Positions 46,119 through 56,338 of a DNA stretch of 64,000 bases are shown here, one piece after another. The notes below the pieces were generated by a model, which saw only the letters and a list, made by a program, of their open reading frames with translations, did no database searches and had not been told where the DNA came from. Where the stretch lies: positions 186,001 to 250,000 of the forward strand of contig CANQNS010000001.1 in assembly GCA_947625285.1 (NCBI GenBank). Direction: 5' to 3'. The stretch comes from an uncultured Oscillospiraceae bacterium (GTDB lineage: Bacteria > Bacillota > Clostridia > Oscillospirales > Oscillospiraceae). Within the stretch, counting starts at the first letter, position 1, and every line of letters begins with the position of its first letter. The position numbers and the translations under genes are program-made.

Positions 46119-46852
46119 GATATTCGGTCATTGTTCCGTGCTACAACGAGGAGAAAAACCTGGACAGGCTCATGGACCGGTTCGACCCCATCCAGGAGAA
46201 GCTGACGGCGGCGGGCAAGGAGCTGGAGCTTGTGCTGGTGGAGAACGGGTCTGTGGACGACAGCCATGAGAAGATCGCATCCATCGTGCAGGCGCGCACA
46301 TATGTGAAAGAGGTCCGGGTCAAGGTGAACCAGGGCTATGGCTATGGCATCCTGCGGGGGCTGGCCGCCGGCACGGGTGAGTTCCTTTTCTGGCTCCATG
46401 CGGACCTGCAGCTGCCGCCGGAGGCGATCTTGGACATGATCGCCATCCTGGATGCGAGCGATAGGCCGGACAGGCTGTTCATCAAGGGCTCCCGCCAGAA
46501 CCGCCCCCTGAGCGACCGGTTCTTCACCTTTGGCATGGGCATATTTGAGAGCCTGTATCTGGGCGTCCGGCTGCGGGACATCAACGCCCAGCCTACCTGC
46601 ATACCCCGGGCGTTTTATGAGTCCTGGTCCGACCCTCCCTACGACTTCTCTCTGGACCTGTATACGTATTATATGGCGATGAAAAGCGGCCTGGAGCTGC
46701 GGCGGGTGCCGGTGATCCAGCAGGAGCGGCAGGAGGGCGAGAGCAGTTGGAACACCGGGATGGCATCCCGGATCAAGCTCGTCAAACGGACGCTGGCATA
46801 CAGCAGACTATTGAAAAAGCAGCTGAACAACGGCAAAAACCAGAGAGGATGA
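46115..46852 (+). CDS. glycosyltransferase family 2
   Basis: YSVIVPCYNEEKNLDRLMDRF...GELVLVENGSVDDS, FLFWLHADLQLPPE. Confidence 0.92.
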   Translation: MRYSVIVPCYNEEKNLDRLMDRFDPIQEKLTAAGKELELVLVENGSVDDSHEKIASIVQARTYVKEVRVKVNQGYGYGILRGLAAGTGEFLFWLHADLQLPPEAILDMIAILDASDRPDRLFIKGSRQNRPLSDRFFTFGMGIFESLYLGVRLRDINAQPTCIPRAFYESWSDPPYDFSLDLYTYYMAMKSGLELRRVPVIQQERQEGESSWNTGMASRIKLVKRTLAYSRLLKKQLNNGKNQRG

Positions 46853-46859
46853 AAAGCAT

Positions 46860-48515
46860 ATGCGGGCGTTGTTGATACCCAGCGCGACCCTGATCCCCAA
46901 TGATATGCGCAGCAAGATGGGCGCGATACCCAGCTGCCTTTTCCCGCTGCATAACGTCACGATGCTGGAGCGGATCTGCGAGCAGTACAAAAACGCGGCG
47001 GATGAAGTATACGTCGTGGCGGGGCATAACAGGGAGCGTCTGCATGAATATGCCGCGCTCAAGAGCCTCGATGTGCACGTTATAGATATCGACGCGATCC
47101 GCAACCTGGGCTACACGATCTGGTTTGGCGTAAGCTCCATACTGCGGGAGCGTCAGGATGTGGAGCAGATATACATCAATTATGGCGATACGTTGCTGTC
47201 CAATCAGCCTGCGGCGGAGCGCAGGGATGTTTTGTATTACTCCCGGGAGAGCATCTCCAAGGAGTGGACGTTTTTTGAGCATGATAACGGGCGCATCCGC
47301 GACGTTGTGGACAAGGGATATGCCGTTGCCAGTGGCGCGGCCTTTGGGAACGCCTTCCCGGGCGTCTTTGAGATCGCACGGCCGGACAGCTTTTTGCGTG
47401 AGCTTGAAAAGGCCCTGCGCGCCCCGGCGGGCGATCTGGACCCGTTTTATCAGGCGGTCTGGCAGTACAGCGCCACGCGGCCCTTTGCGTGCGTTCTGGC
47501 GGAGGACTGGTTCGACGTGGGCCACAGCGACCGCTATGCCCAGGCCAAGACCATGGTCGCCGCCAGGCTGTTCAATTCCATAGAGATCGACCGTGACCGG
47601 GGACTTCTGACGAAGAGGAGCCGCAACCGGGAAAAGCTCATTGACGAGATCAAGTGGTATCTGCGTATGCCGAGCCGGCTGCAATATCTGACGCCGCGGA
47701 TATACAGCTATTCGCTGGATTGGAGCGACCCCTATGTGACCATGGAGTATTACGGCTACAACACGCTCCACGAAATGCTGGTCTATGGCGATATCACGGA
47801 GCCTCAGTGGCGGAAGATATTTCGGAAGCTGCTCTTCATATTAGAGGATATGCGGTGCTTTCAGGTCAACGACGGCGCGGCGACGCGGCGGGAGGTGCTG
47901 GAGCAGATATACGTCAGCAAGACGATATCGCGCCTGGAGGAGCTCAAAAAAGACGAACACTTCACGCCGTTTTTTGAAAACAGGATCACAGTTGACGGCG
48001 CCGTTTTCCCGTCGCTGGAGGAATATATCGGCTTTCTGCCGCCGCTTCTGCGGAGCAGGCTGGTGGAGGATGCGCCGGCGTTTTGCATTATCCATGGGGA
48101 CCTGTGCTTTTCCAACATCCTGGCGGAGAACGATTTCGGCTTTTTGCGCCTGGTGGACCCCCGGGGCAGCTTTGGCGGGTATGATATCTATGGGGACCAG
48201 CGTTATGAGATAGCAAAGCTGATGCACAGTCTGGACGGCCAGTATGATTTTATCATAGAGGATATGGTCCATGTGGCGGTCGAAGGGGCGTGCATCCAGC
48301 TTCGCAGGCCGCCCAGGAAACAAAAGGTGTCGGGGATCTTTCAGGATGTCTTTCATGACTACATGAGCGACTGGGAGGATCTGAAACTGATCGAGGGACT
48401 GCTGTTCCTCAGCATGATACCGCTGCACAGCGACCATGTGAACAGACAGTACGCGATGCTGGCAACGGGACTGCAGCTGCTGCGGGAGGCAGGGATAGGA
48501 GAGAGCGATGGATGA
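46860..48515 (+). CDS. fused sugar nucleotidyltransferase-phosphotransferase (APH/choline-kinase-like)
   Basis: N-term nucleotidyltransferase-like; C-term AFCIIHGDLCFSNILAENDFGFLRLVDPRGSFG. Confidence 0.75.
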   Translation: MRALLIPSATLIPNDMRSKMGAIPSCLFPLHNVTMLERICEQYKNAADEVYVVAGHNRERLHEYAALKSLDVHVIDIDAIRNLGYTIWFGVSSILRERQDVEQIYINYGDTLLSNQPAAERRDVLYYSRESISKEWTFFEHDNGRIRDVVDKGYAVASGAAFGNAFPGVFEIARPDSFLRELEKALRAPAGDLDPFYQAVWQYSATRPFACVLAEDWFDVGHSDRYAQAKTMVAARLFNSIEIDRDRGLLTKRSRNREKLIDEIKWYLRMPSRLQYLTPRIYSYSLDWSDPYVTMEYYGYNTLHEMLVYGDITEPQWRKIFRKLLFILEDMRCFQVNDGAATRREVLEQIYVSKTISRLEELKKDEHFTPFFENRITVDGAVFPSLEEYIGFLPPLLRSRLVEDAPAFCIIHGDLCFSNILAENDFGFLRLVDPRGSFGGYDIYGDQRYEIAKLMHSLDGQYDFIIEDMVHVAVEGACIQLRRPPRKQKVSGIFQDVFHDYMSDWEDLKLIEGLLFLSMIPLHSDHVNRQYAMLATGLQLLREAGIGESDG

Positions 48516-48921
48516 GAAATATCGGCTGACATTCGTCTTTGACATCGATGGGACGATCTGCCCCATCAAGCGATCGGACCAGCGGTATGAGGATCTCGTG
48601 CCGTTTCCGGAGATGGTGGAGCGCATCCGCGCCTATAAGGCGCAGGGGGCGAAGATCGTGCTGCTGACGTCACGGAATATGAATTCCTACAACGGGAACA
48701 TCGGCCTTATCAACGTCAAAACGGCGCCGATCCTGCTGGAGTGGCTGAAGAAGTGGGATATCCCCTATGACGAGGTCGTGTACGGCAAGCCCTGGCCGGG
48801 CCATAACGGCTTTTATGTGGACGACAGGACCATCCGGCCAGACGAGTTTTTGCACAAGAGCGTGGAGGAGCTGAACGCCATCTGCGAGGCGAGCCGGTGC
48901 GGGACGGAGGATAAGGCATGA
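48508..48921 (+). CDS. HAD phosphatase, capsule-biosynthesis type
   Basis: LTFVFDIDGTICPI...IVLLTSRNMNSYNGNIGLIN...VVYGKPWPGHNGFYVDDRTI. Confidence 0.85.
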   Translation: MDEKYRLTFVFDIDGTICPIKRSDQRYEDLVPFPEMVERIRAYKAQGAKIVLLTSRNMNSYNGNIGLINVKTAPILLEWLKKWDIPYDEVVYGKPWPGHNGFYVDDRTIRPDEFLHKSVEELNAICEASRCGTEDKA

Positions 48922-49634
48922 CGATCGTGATCACGATGGCGGGGCTGGGCAGCCGCTTTCGCAAGGCCGGGTATACGGTGCCCAAGTACCGGATCGAGGT
49001 GAAGGGCCATACGCTGTTCTATTGGAGCATGCAGAGCCTGAGAGGATTCGCGTCGAAGAAATATGTGTTCATCGTGCGCAAAGAGGACGACGCTTCGGCG
49101 TTCATCAAGGACGCCTGCGGGGAGCTAGGCATAGCCGACCCGGTGGTCCTGGAGATAGACCGCCTGACGAGCGGTCAGGCGGAAACGGCCGCGCTGGCGG
49201 AGCCCTATTGGGACGAGGACGAACCGTTGCTCATCTATAATATCGACACCTATGTGGAGGCCGGGCAGATGAGCGACAAAGACCTGCGCGGCGACGGTTT
49301 CATCCCGTGCTTTGCGGGCGAGGGGGATCACTGGAGCTTCGTGCGGCTGGATGATAGCGGGAAAGCGGTGGAGATACGGGAAAAGACGCGGGTCTCCGAC
49401 CACTGTACGGTGGGCGCTTACTACTTCAGGACGGCGAAGCTCTATATGGAGCTGTATAGAGAATATTATTTGAGCGGGGACCGGCCGCTGGAAGCGGGGG
49501 AGAGATATATCGCGCCGCTGTATAACTATCTTGTGCGGGAGAAGCACGGCCAGGTGTTCATATCCGATATCCCGCCCCGGTGCGTCCATGTTCTTGGTAC
49601 GCCGGAGGAGGTGGAGGCGTTCCGGGACGCCTGA
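48918..49634 (+). CDS. sugar nucleotidyltransferase-like protein
   Basis: MTIVITMAGLGSRFRKAGYTVPKYRIEVKGHTLFYWSMQSL. Confidence 0.85.
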   Translation: MTIVITMAGLGSRFRKAGYTVPKYRIEVKGHTLFYWSMQSLRGFASKKYVFIVRKEDDASAFIKDACGELGIADPVVLEIDRLTSGQAETAALAEPYWDEDEPLLIYNIDTYVEAGQMSDKDLRGDGFIPCFAGEGDHWSFVRLDDSGKAVEIREKTRVSDHCTVGAYYFRTAKLYMELYREYYLSGDRPLEAGERYIAPLYNYLVREKHGQVFISDIPPRCVHVLGTPEEVEAFRDA

Positions 49635-49846
49635 CCCGGAACGGCGCCCGCTTTGGCGGCCGGCATTTGGTTTTATATTGGAATAGCTTGCAAACGGTGC
49701 CAACATCCCGCGAGAGCCAGGAAGGCCAGTGGGCAGAAAGACACCAAGGCATAAATAACGCCAGCGGCGGCAGTCACTCGACTGCCGCCAATATTATCTC
49801 TTTTTACTATAGTCCTCTTGGCTTCGACTCCGGTCTCTTTCTCGCC

Positions 49847-50083
49847 CCATTCCTAAAATGCGTGGCCTCATAGGGCTCAAACCAAAACACAGATCCGAAC
49901 CCGCGGCCTGTTCATCCAGCGCCGCTTTCATCTCGTCAAAGGTGACGGTCTTTGTCTCGTTATTATAGTTGATGTGAAGCGTCAGTTTGTATCGAATAAG
50001 TACACCGGGTTGGCGAATGTATCTATGAGCTGCTGTCGGTGTTCTTCTGCTCCTGCAGGTCCATCACCATGGAAACAATGGCC
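49847..50083 (-). pseudogene. decayed 3' fragment of a serine recombinase gene
   Basis: near-identical to 62807-63480 region (CAAAGGTGACGGTCTTTGTC, GTTGATGTG(A/G)AGCGTCAG, TCCATCACC(A/G)TGGAAAC(A/G)ATGGCC) with frameshift and internal deletion. Confidence 0.85.
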
Positions 50084-50216
50084 GCGATCCTTGGACTTCA
50101 GTATACCGGTAACAGGCCGAAACTGCTGACAGTTGTGGGCCCCGCTCTTTCCGAAAGGCCCGGGCGCAAAATGGCCCCCGTTCTCCCGAAAGGAGAACGG
50201 GGGCGTTCCTATGGAC

Positions 50217-51239
50217 TCAGGCGGAGGCCGGGGGCTGATAAAGCAGGTTTTTCTCGATACATTGCTGCTCCAGGCTCGCGATGACTGCGGGCGGGATGCT
50301 GTAATCGTAGGTCTTGTCCAACCACATGAGCACTGTCCCCAGGATCGGACGCCGGTACGACAGGATATAGGAGGCGTCGGGCAGTTCCGGGTGCAGCAAT
50401 TCCTGGCAGAGCTCCGCCAGACTTGGACAGAGCCCGAAGATCCCGCCGGAAAAAACGACCTGAAGGTTTTCGCGGGCATTCAGCTTTTTGGCGCCCAGGA
50501 CGATAAACTGCACCAGCTCCTGGCACAGCGACCGCAGGTACTGCTTGGCCAGGGGATCGTTTCGACGATATGCCTCCAGCATGATCCAGGCATAGTGCTT
50601 GTACTGTACAGGCCACGGTTTTTCATATTTGTTGCGTCCGGTGGTCACTGCCATCATCAGCTCCTGCACAGAGTCGAATCCCGTCGCGTTCAGGAGCAGG
50701 CCGGTCATCTCGGACTTTTCATAGAGTCCGATATCGACCGCGAACACCAGCTCGAACACCCGCTTCCCGATCGCGGCGCCGCCCTGCAGCGCGTCCCGCA
50801 TATAGTACCCAAAAACGATAGTCTCTCCATCCTTGGACTGCACGGCCACATTGCTCCCGGTCCCGATGCACAGGACCGCCACGTTGCGTTGATGGATCTC
50901 AGTGCCGCACCGCATGGCGCCCACCACATCGTTGACGGTCAATACCTTTTTGACGCCGAGCAGCTGCTGTATGCTGTCGGAGCGGAGCCCGCGCTCGAAC
51001 TCCCAATCCACCCCGTTGCAGGCGCCCACCACCATGTCGACATCGCTGCCGGACACATTCAGCTCCGACATGGCGGCCCGCGCAGCGTAGGCCAGCCGCT
51101 TGTCCCGCAGCTCCCTTCTTCCGCCGGTCCAGTCTGTGAAGCCGCTGTCATTGCTGACGGCCAGGATCGAACCGGCTGCGTCGGCAATGACGACGTCTGT
51201 TTTTGTGCCGCCCTGGTCAATTCCTATCATCAAACTCAT
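50217..51239 (-). CDS. BadF/BadG/BcrA/BcrD-type ATPase, putative N-acetylhexosamine kinase
   Basis: LMIGIDQGGTKTDVVIADAAGSILAV...VLCIGTGSNVAVQ...VVFSGGIFG. Confidence 0.88.
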   Translation of the reverse strand: MSLMIGIDQGGTKTDVVIADAAGSILAVSNDSGFTDWTGGRRELRDKRLAYAARAAMSELNVSGSDVDMVVGACNGVDWEFERGLRSDSIQQLLGVKKVLTVNDVVGAMRCGTEIHQRNVAVLCIGTGSNVAVQSKDGETIVFGYYMRDALQGGAAIGKRVFELVFAVDIGLYEKSEMTGLLLNATGFDSVQELMMAVTTGRNKYEKPWPVQYKHYAWIMLEAYRRNDPLAKQYLRSLCQELVQFIVLGAKKLNARENLQVVFSGGIFGLCPSLAELCQELLHPELPDASYILSYRRPILGTVLMWLDKTYDYSIPPAVIASLEQQCIEKNLLYQPPASA

Positions 51240-51302
51240 ATATGATGTTCCTTATTTTTTGATCGATATGGGTAAAGCAGCGAACGGGCCCGGCGCCGCG
51301 GT

Positions 51303-52622
51303 CTATTTTGCGTTTTCTACCGCTTTGATGATGCTCTCCTCCGCATCCTTGAGCGCGGTAGCGACGTCTTTCTCACCGAAGATGATGCTCTGGACCTCTG
51401 CCTCTACCGCCTGCCGGGCGGCGTTGCCGCTGACAGCTTCCGCGGGCGTCCCCACCGCGTACTTGCCGGCATCGATATACACGGAGAAGTTCATGTCCGC
51501 ATACTCCTCTTCCATCTTGCTGGTGATGCCCTGGTAGGCAGGGATGATGATATCGCTCTGGGGCTCCTGTCCCTCACGGGAAGCAAGATAGGTCAGGAAG
51601 ATCTTGGCGGCCTCCAGATTCTTTGTGCCTGAGGGAATGCCGTAGCCCAGATTGTTGGAGATCGTGGACTGCTGGGTCATATACGGGAACGAAGCGACAC
51701 CGATGGCATCCTCGCCCAGCATCTCGACGTAGTTGGCGATCTGGGACGGAACATAGGTGATCATAGCGACCTTGTTGTTCATAAAAAGCTCATCCGGGGT
51801 GGTCTCGGCGGTCACGCTGCCATCCGGCGCCACACCATACTTGAAGATCAGGTCAGCCGCGTTCTGGAATGCCTCGCGGTTGGCGTCCGTGTCGATATAC
51901 TTGCCGCCGTTGTTGTCCGGGTCAAACAGCTCGCCGCCGTTGACATAGCAGTACACGAACCAGGAGCTCATCACGGACGAGTTGTGGACATACCCCCACT
52001 GCACGGTCTTTCCGTCCTCGGTCTTGGTGAGGGCCTGTGCATCGGAGAGCATCTGCTCCCAGGTGTAGTCGTTGCCGGGATAGGGGAGGTTCGCCTCATC
52101 AAACAGGTTTTTGTTGTAGATCAGGCAGACGGTCTGGAAGTCCTTCGGGACGCCATACATCGCGCCGTCCGGTCCGGTATAGCTGTCAAGAGCCGCCTGC
52201 ACGAAATTAGCGCTGTCGATGTCCTTGCTGTCATACAGGTCCTGTACGTTCACCAGCTGGCCGGCGTTCATCATGGATACGGCATAGGACGGGTTGATCC
52301 AGCACACATCGGCACAGGGAGAGCCCGACGCGATGGACGTCAGCAGCTTGGTCCAATACTGGTCGTTGGGAACTTGGGTGAGGTTAACTTTGATCTCGGG
52401 ATGCACGTCCATGAAATCGTTGGCGATCGTCTCCATGGCCTCCTTCTGCTCAGCGCCCCAATACATGAATTCTACGGCGCCCTGTTCGGCGGTATCTTCC
52501 TTGGAGCCGGTCTCGCTGCCGGACGACGCGTCCTTGCCGCCGCTGGTCCCGCCGCTTCCGCAGCCGGATGCCATCGTAAGCAGCGTTACGAGGCAAAGGA
52601 TCATTGCCAGGATCTTCTTCAT
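51303..52622 (-). CDS. carbohydrate ABC transporter substrate-binding lipoprotein
   Basis: lipobox LVTLLTMASGCGSGG; extracellular SBP family 1 features. Confidence 0.92.
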   Translation of the reverse strand: MKKILAMILCLVTLLTMASGCGSGGTSGGKDASSGSETGSKEDTAEQGAVEFMYWGAEQKEAMETIANDFMDVHPEIKVNLTQVPNDQYWTKLLTSIASGSPCADVCWINPSYAVSMMNAGQLVNVQDLYDSKDIDSANFVQAALDSYTGPDGAMYGVPKDFQTVCLIYNKNLFDEANLPYPGNDYTWEQMLSDAQALTKTEDGKTVQWGYVHNSSVMSSWFVYCYVNGGELFDPDNNGGKYIDTDANREAFQNAADLIFKYGVAPDGSVTAETTPDELFMNNKVAMITYVPSQIANYVEMLGEDAIGVASFPYMTQQSTISNNLGYGIPSGTKNLEAAKIFLTYLASREGQEPQSDIIIPAYQGITSKMEEEYADMNFSVYIDAGKYAVGTPAEAVSGNAARQAVEAEVQSIIFGEKDVATALKDAEESIIKAVENAK

Positions 52623-52668
52623 GTTGATATCCTCCTTTAATTAATAAATTTTTCAGCGTTATTATGGG

Positions 52669-53511
52669 TCACCCTTTGATCCCGGACAGCGCCATGCTTT
52701 CGATCAGCTTTTTCTGTCCAAAGGCAAACACAAGGATGAGCGGGAACGTGGAGATGACGCCGGCTGTCATCATCAGGTGACGCGCCACGGTATGCTCGTC
52801 CCGCATGGATGCGATACCGATCGCCAGCGTCCGCAGTTTTTCCGAGTTCAGGACCAGCAGCGGCCACAGCAGGTCGTTCCAGTTAAAGACGACGGTATAC
52901 ACCACCAGCGCAAGGCAGGCATTGGTCATCAGCGGCATCAGGACCTGCAAAAAGATCTGGATATACCCGCAGCCATCGATCTTTGCCGCGTCCTCCAGGT
53001 CCCGCGGCAGGGCCATGAAATACTGCCGAAGCAGGAACGTGCCGTATATGCTGATAAAATGGGGAATGATCAGCGCGGCATAGGAGTCCAGCCAATGGAA
53101 CTTCACCATCATGATATAGCGGGGGACGATCAGCATCTGCGTCGGGACCATCAGTAGGCAGATAAAGCCAAAAAAGATCGCGTCTCTCCCCGGAAATCTC
53201 AGTCTGGAAAACCCGTAGGCTGTCAGCGCACAGAATGTCAGCTGGATGGCGGTGGTCAAAAATGTCACCACCAGCGTGTTGAAGAAATACCGCCCGAAAT
53301 GCATGTTCCCCAACACTTCCACATAGTTGTCAAGGTTCCAGCTGCTCGGCAGCCAGATGATCGGGATATGCATGACCTCCTGATAGGTTTTGAAGGAAGC
53401 CAGCAGCATCCAGAGGAACGGCAACAGCATCGTGACGGTCCCCAGGAGCAACACCGCGTGGATCAGCACCGATCGCGGTCTGATCCTTCTTCGCTTTAAC
53501 TTCTCAGTCAT
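52669..53511 (-). CDS. carbohydrate ABC transporter permease (MalG-like)
   Basis: EAA-type motif MALPRDLEDAAKIDGCGYIQIFLQVLMPL. Confidence 0.93.
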   Translation of the reverse strand: MTEKLKRRRIRPRSVLIHAVLLLGTVTMLLPFLWMLLASFKTYQEVMHIPIIWLPSSWNLDNYVEVLGNMHFGRYFFNTLVVTFLTTAIQLTFCALTAYGFSRLRFPGRDAIFFGFICLLMVPTQMLIVPRYIMMVKFHWLDSYAALIIPHFISIYGTFLLRQYFMALPRDLEDAAKIDGCGYIQIFLQVLMPLMTNACLALVVYTVVFNWNDLLWPLLVLNSEKLRTLAIGIASMRDEHTVARHLMMTAGVISTFPLILVFAFGQKKLIESMALSGIKG

Positions 53512-54463
53512 AATGCACCCACCTGTTCTGAAGCTTGAACTGCACAAACGTCAACACAAGGATGATCAGGAATAGGATCACCGCCTCCGCCGCGGCATAG
53601 CCCATCCGCAGCTCGATAAAGCTCTTTTCATAGATGCCGTAGACGGCGGTGCGGGACGCGTTGGCCAGCGGCCCTCCGCTGGTGATGGCGTGGGCGCCGA
53701 CGATCATATAGACGATGTCGAACGCCTTGAAGGAGTTGATGAACGAGATGATCATCAAAAAGAAGATGGTGGGAGATACGATAGGGATCGTGATGGTGAA
53801 GAACTGTTTGACGCCGCCGGCGCCGTCGACCTTGGCCGCGTCGAAATAGGTCTGCGGGATATTTTGCAGCCCGGCCAGAAGGATCACCATATTGTACCCG
53901 ATCATCTGCCAGATGCTGATAAAGATCATGACCGGCATGATCAGCTTCGGATCGGACATGAATGCCACTTTGTTGAAGCCGAGCGCGCCGAGCGCCGCGT
54001 TAACGATGCCGGTGTCCGAGTTCAGCATCCACTGCCAGACGATCGTGATGGCCGCCGGCATGCTGACGTACGGCAGAAAATACGCCACCCGGTAAAAGGA
54101 CCTGCCGCGGATCTTCGTGCTCATCAGCGTCGCGAGGACCAACGATATAAAAACGCCGATGGGCGCGGTCCCGAAGGCATACAGGAACGTATTCTGAAAC
54201 TCACGCCGGACGGTCTTGTCCTGAAACAGCTCCCTGTAGTTTGCCAGACCCAGAAAATGCGGCGTATTCAGCATGCTCCAATCCGTCATCGACATCACGA
54301 AGGAAAACAGCAGCGGGATCAGCGTGAAGACGATGACCCCCAATGTGCCCGGGGCGATGAACAGGTAGCCCCACATGGCCTCCCGGCGTCCCATGGCGTT
54401 GAGTTTGCGCCGGCGGCGCTTGTGTGCCGGCTCTGCGAGGATCGCTTCTGTTGTTTCTTTCAC
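53504..54463 (-). CDS. carbohydrate ABC transporter permease (MalF/UgpA-like)
   Basis: GLQNIPQTYFDAAKVDGAGGVKQFFTITIPIVSPT; GTG start. Confidence 0.93.
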   Translation of the reverse strand: MKETTEAILAEPAHKRRRRKLNAMGRREAMWGYLFIAPGTLGVIVFTLIPLLFSFVMSMTDWSMLNTPHFLGLANYRELFQDKTVRREFQNTFLYAFGTAPIGVFISLVLATLMSTKIRGRSFYRVAYFLPYVSMPAAITIVWQWMLNSDTGIVNAALGALGFNKVAFMSDPKLIMPVMIFISIWQMIGYNMVILLAGLQNIPQTYFDAAKVDGAGGVKQFFTITIPIVSPTIFFLMIISFINSFKAFDIVYMIVGAHAITSGGPLANASRTAVYGIYEKSFIELRMGYAAAEAVILFLIILVLTFVQFKLQNRWVHYD

Positions 54464-54492
54464 TTCTGCAGCCTCCCTTTCCTGCTGTATTT

Positions 54493-55596
54493 TCACCTCA
54501 CAGACTGCGCCTGTGCATCTGCGATGGTCCGGGGCCCGTCCGCTCCCGGAACGGACCGGAACACGCTCCGGATCTCCAAAAGCCGCGCCAGCGTGCTGTG
54601 ATACGGTTCGGCCCGCTCCGGACACCGGCGCAGACATTCCGCCGAGCGCTCGATGTACTCCAGGCATCGCTCCGTGTGTACGGGATGCGGCACGCCAAAC
54701 AGCTTTTCCGCGTTCCCGGAATATATGGCGGCAAGCATATCCTCCCGGGGAAACACCGACGCCATCGTCTGTATATGCCTTTTCCCCTTGCGGACCACGG
54801 CATCGCTGTCGGCACACACGCCGGTACAGGCAAAAAGCAGACGGTCCTGATACCTCAGCAGCAGATCCCGCAGGGGCTGCCGCGGGCCGCTCAGATCACG
54901 ATACATCTCCGGGGTGGGTCCCAGATCATATCGCAGCTCCGAGAACCGTTCCAGCCATTCCGACAGGACCTCCGGCGTATGGGTCAGATACCCCAGCTGA
55001 GGGATGATCACGCGCAGCCCCGGATGTCTGCGCATCACCTCGAACACCTCGCGCCGAATGGTATCCGCCGGCGCGTAGCTGCTGTCCCCGAAGAACCAGC
55101 CGCTTTGAAAAACATCTTCGGCGCACTTCGCCGGATCCCAGTTGTCGTCGGGATCCGCCAAATGGATGGATACCGGTACACGTTCCTGCTCCAGCCACGC
55201 GAAGAAGCTTTCATAAGAGGGGTCCAGCAGTGAACGGCCGCCGATCAGCTTGCGGGCGTTTGGCTTTCCCTCATACATTTTAAAGCCGTCGGCCCCGCAT
55301 GCCATCAGTGCTTTTGCCTGGTCCCGAAATGTGTGCAGGCCGATCTCTTCTCCCGGCAGATAGTATTCCAGGCCGGCCATCACATAAACAGTATCTGACG
55401 GATAAAGCCGCTTATACAGCAGCGCCAGCGCATTCTTCGCCAGCCCGTGGATCCCCGCCGCCGTATCGCACACCAGGCATACGCCTGAATAACCGGCCTC
55501 CCGGTAGGCTGCCCGCTTCCGGTCCAGCATGGTGAGGAGGCTGCCGCCCGTGTCGTTCATGTGGATATGGCTGTCCAGTATGGCCGGCTCACCCAT
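54493..55596 (-). CDS. amidohydrolase-family (TIM-barrel) metal-dependent hydrolase
   Basis: AILDSHIHMNDTGG, VSIHLADP, RVIIPQLGYLTHTPEVLSEWLERFSELRYDLGP. Confidence 0.8.
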   Translation of the reverse strand: MGEPAILDSHIHMNDTGGSLLTMLDRKRAAYREAGYSGVCLVCDTAAGIHGLAKNALALLYKRLYPSDTVYVMAGLEYYLPGEEIGLHTFRDQAKALMACGADGFKMYEGKPNARKLIGGRSLLDPSYESFFAWLEQERVPVSIHLADPDDNWDPAKCAEDVFQSGWFFGDSSYAPADTIRREVFEVMRRHPGLRVIIPQLGYLTHTPEVLSEWLERFSELRYDLGPTPEMYRDLSGPRQPLRDLLLRYQDRLLFACTGVCADSDAVVRKGKRHIQTMASVFPREDMLAAIYSGNAEKLFGVPHPVHTERCLEYIERSAECLRRCPERAEPYHSTLARLLEIRSVFRSVPGADGPRTIADAQAQSVR

Positions 55597-56338
55597 CGGC
55601 AGCCCTCCCCTCCAGTTTGGCCGCGGCCGCGCGGTCCAGCAGCACGGTCACATGGGGGTGCTCCCGCAGGATGGAGGCGGGCACTTCCTCTGTGACCGCG
55701 CCCGTCAAAGCCGCGCGGACGATATCCTGCTTTTCCCGGCCCTTGACCGCCAGTACAAGGTGGCGGACGGACAGGATGTTCTTTATGCCTACGGTGATCC
55801 CCCGGGTCGGGACGTTCTCATAGCCGCCGAACACTGCGGCCTTGGACCGCCGCGTCTGCTCGGAAAGGACAGTCAGATGCGAAACGGACGCGAAGCTCGT
55901 TCCCGGCTCGTTGAACCCCAGGTGCCCATTTTTGCCCAATCCCAAAAATGCGAGATCCAGCCCGGCGGAAAACCATTTTTCATCATATTTTCGACACGCC
56001 TCGTCCGTATCGGCAGCGCAGCTGTCAAAAAGGGAAACGGCAGCCTCGTCAAAAAGCTGGTCCAGGATCTGTGCCTTCAGCCGCCCGGCTACCCCACGGG
56101 GGTCGCTGCTGGGGACCCCATAGTATTCGTCCAGAACGAACGCCCGGGCCTGGGAAAACGCCTGTCGGCTCCCCTGAAGATCCTCCACGATCCTGCGGTG
56201 GATGCTCTTGGTGGTGTCCCCGCCGGCAAAACAGAAGGCGGAGTCCCTTTTTTCCCTGAGCTGCTCCCGGATCAGCCAGGACGCGTAGCGATCCACGGCG
56301 TCGGGCGTATCCAATATAAGGACCCTCATCTTTACCAC
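55589..56338 (-). CDS. nagB: glucosamine-6-phosphate deaminase-like
   Basis: AFCFAGGDTTKSIHRRIVEDL, FVLDEYYGVPSSDPRG, LGLGKNGHLGFNEPGTSF. Confidence 0.92.
   Translation of the reverse strand: MVKMRVLILDTPDAVDRYASWLIREQLREKRDSAFCFAGGDTTKSIHRRIVEDLQGSRQAFSQARAFVLDEYYGVPSSDPRGVAGRLKAQILDQLFDEAAVSLFDSCAADTDEACRKYDEKWFSAGLDLAFLGLGKNGHLGFNEPGTSFASVSHLTVLSEQTRRSKAAVFGGYENVPTRGITVGIKNILSVRHLVLAVKGREKQDIVRAALTGAVTEEVPASILREHPHVTVLLDRAAAAKLEGRAADG

Noticed and set aside
50174-50204. GCCCCCGTTCTCC-CGAAA-GGAGAACGGGGGC as a possible hairpin array
   Set aside because: Single strong hairpin after a gene end; explained as an ordinary terminator-like structure. Same for 49766-49789.
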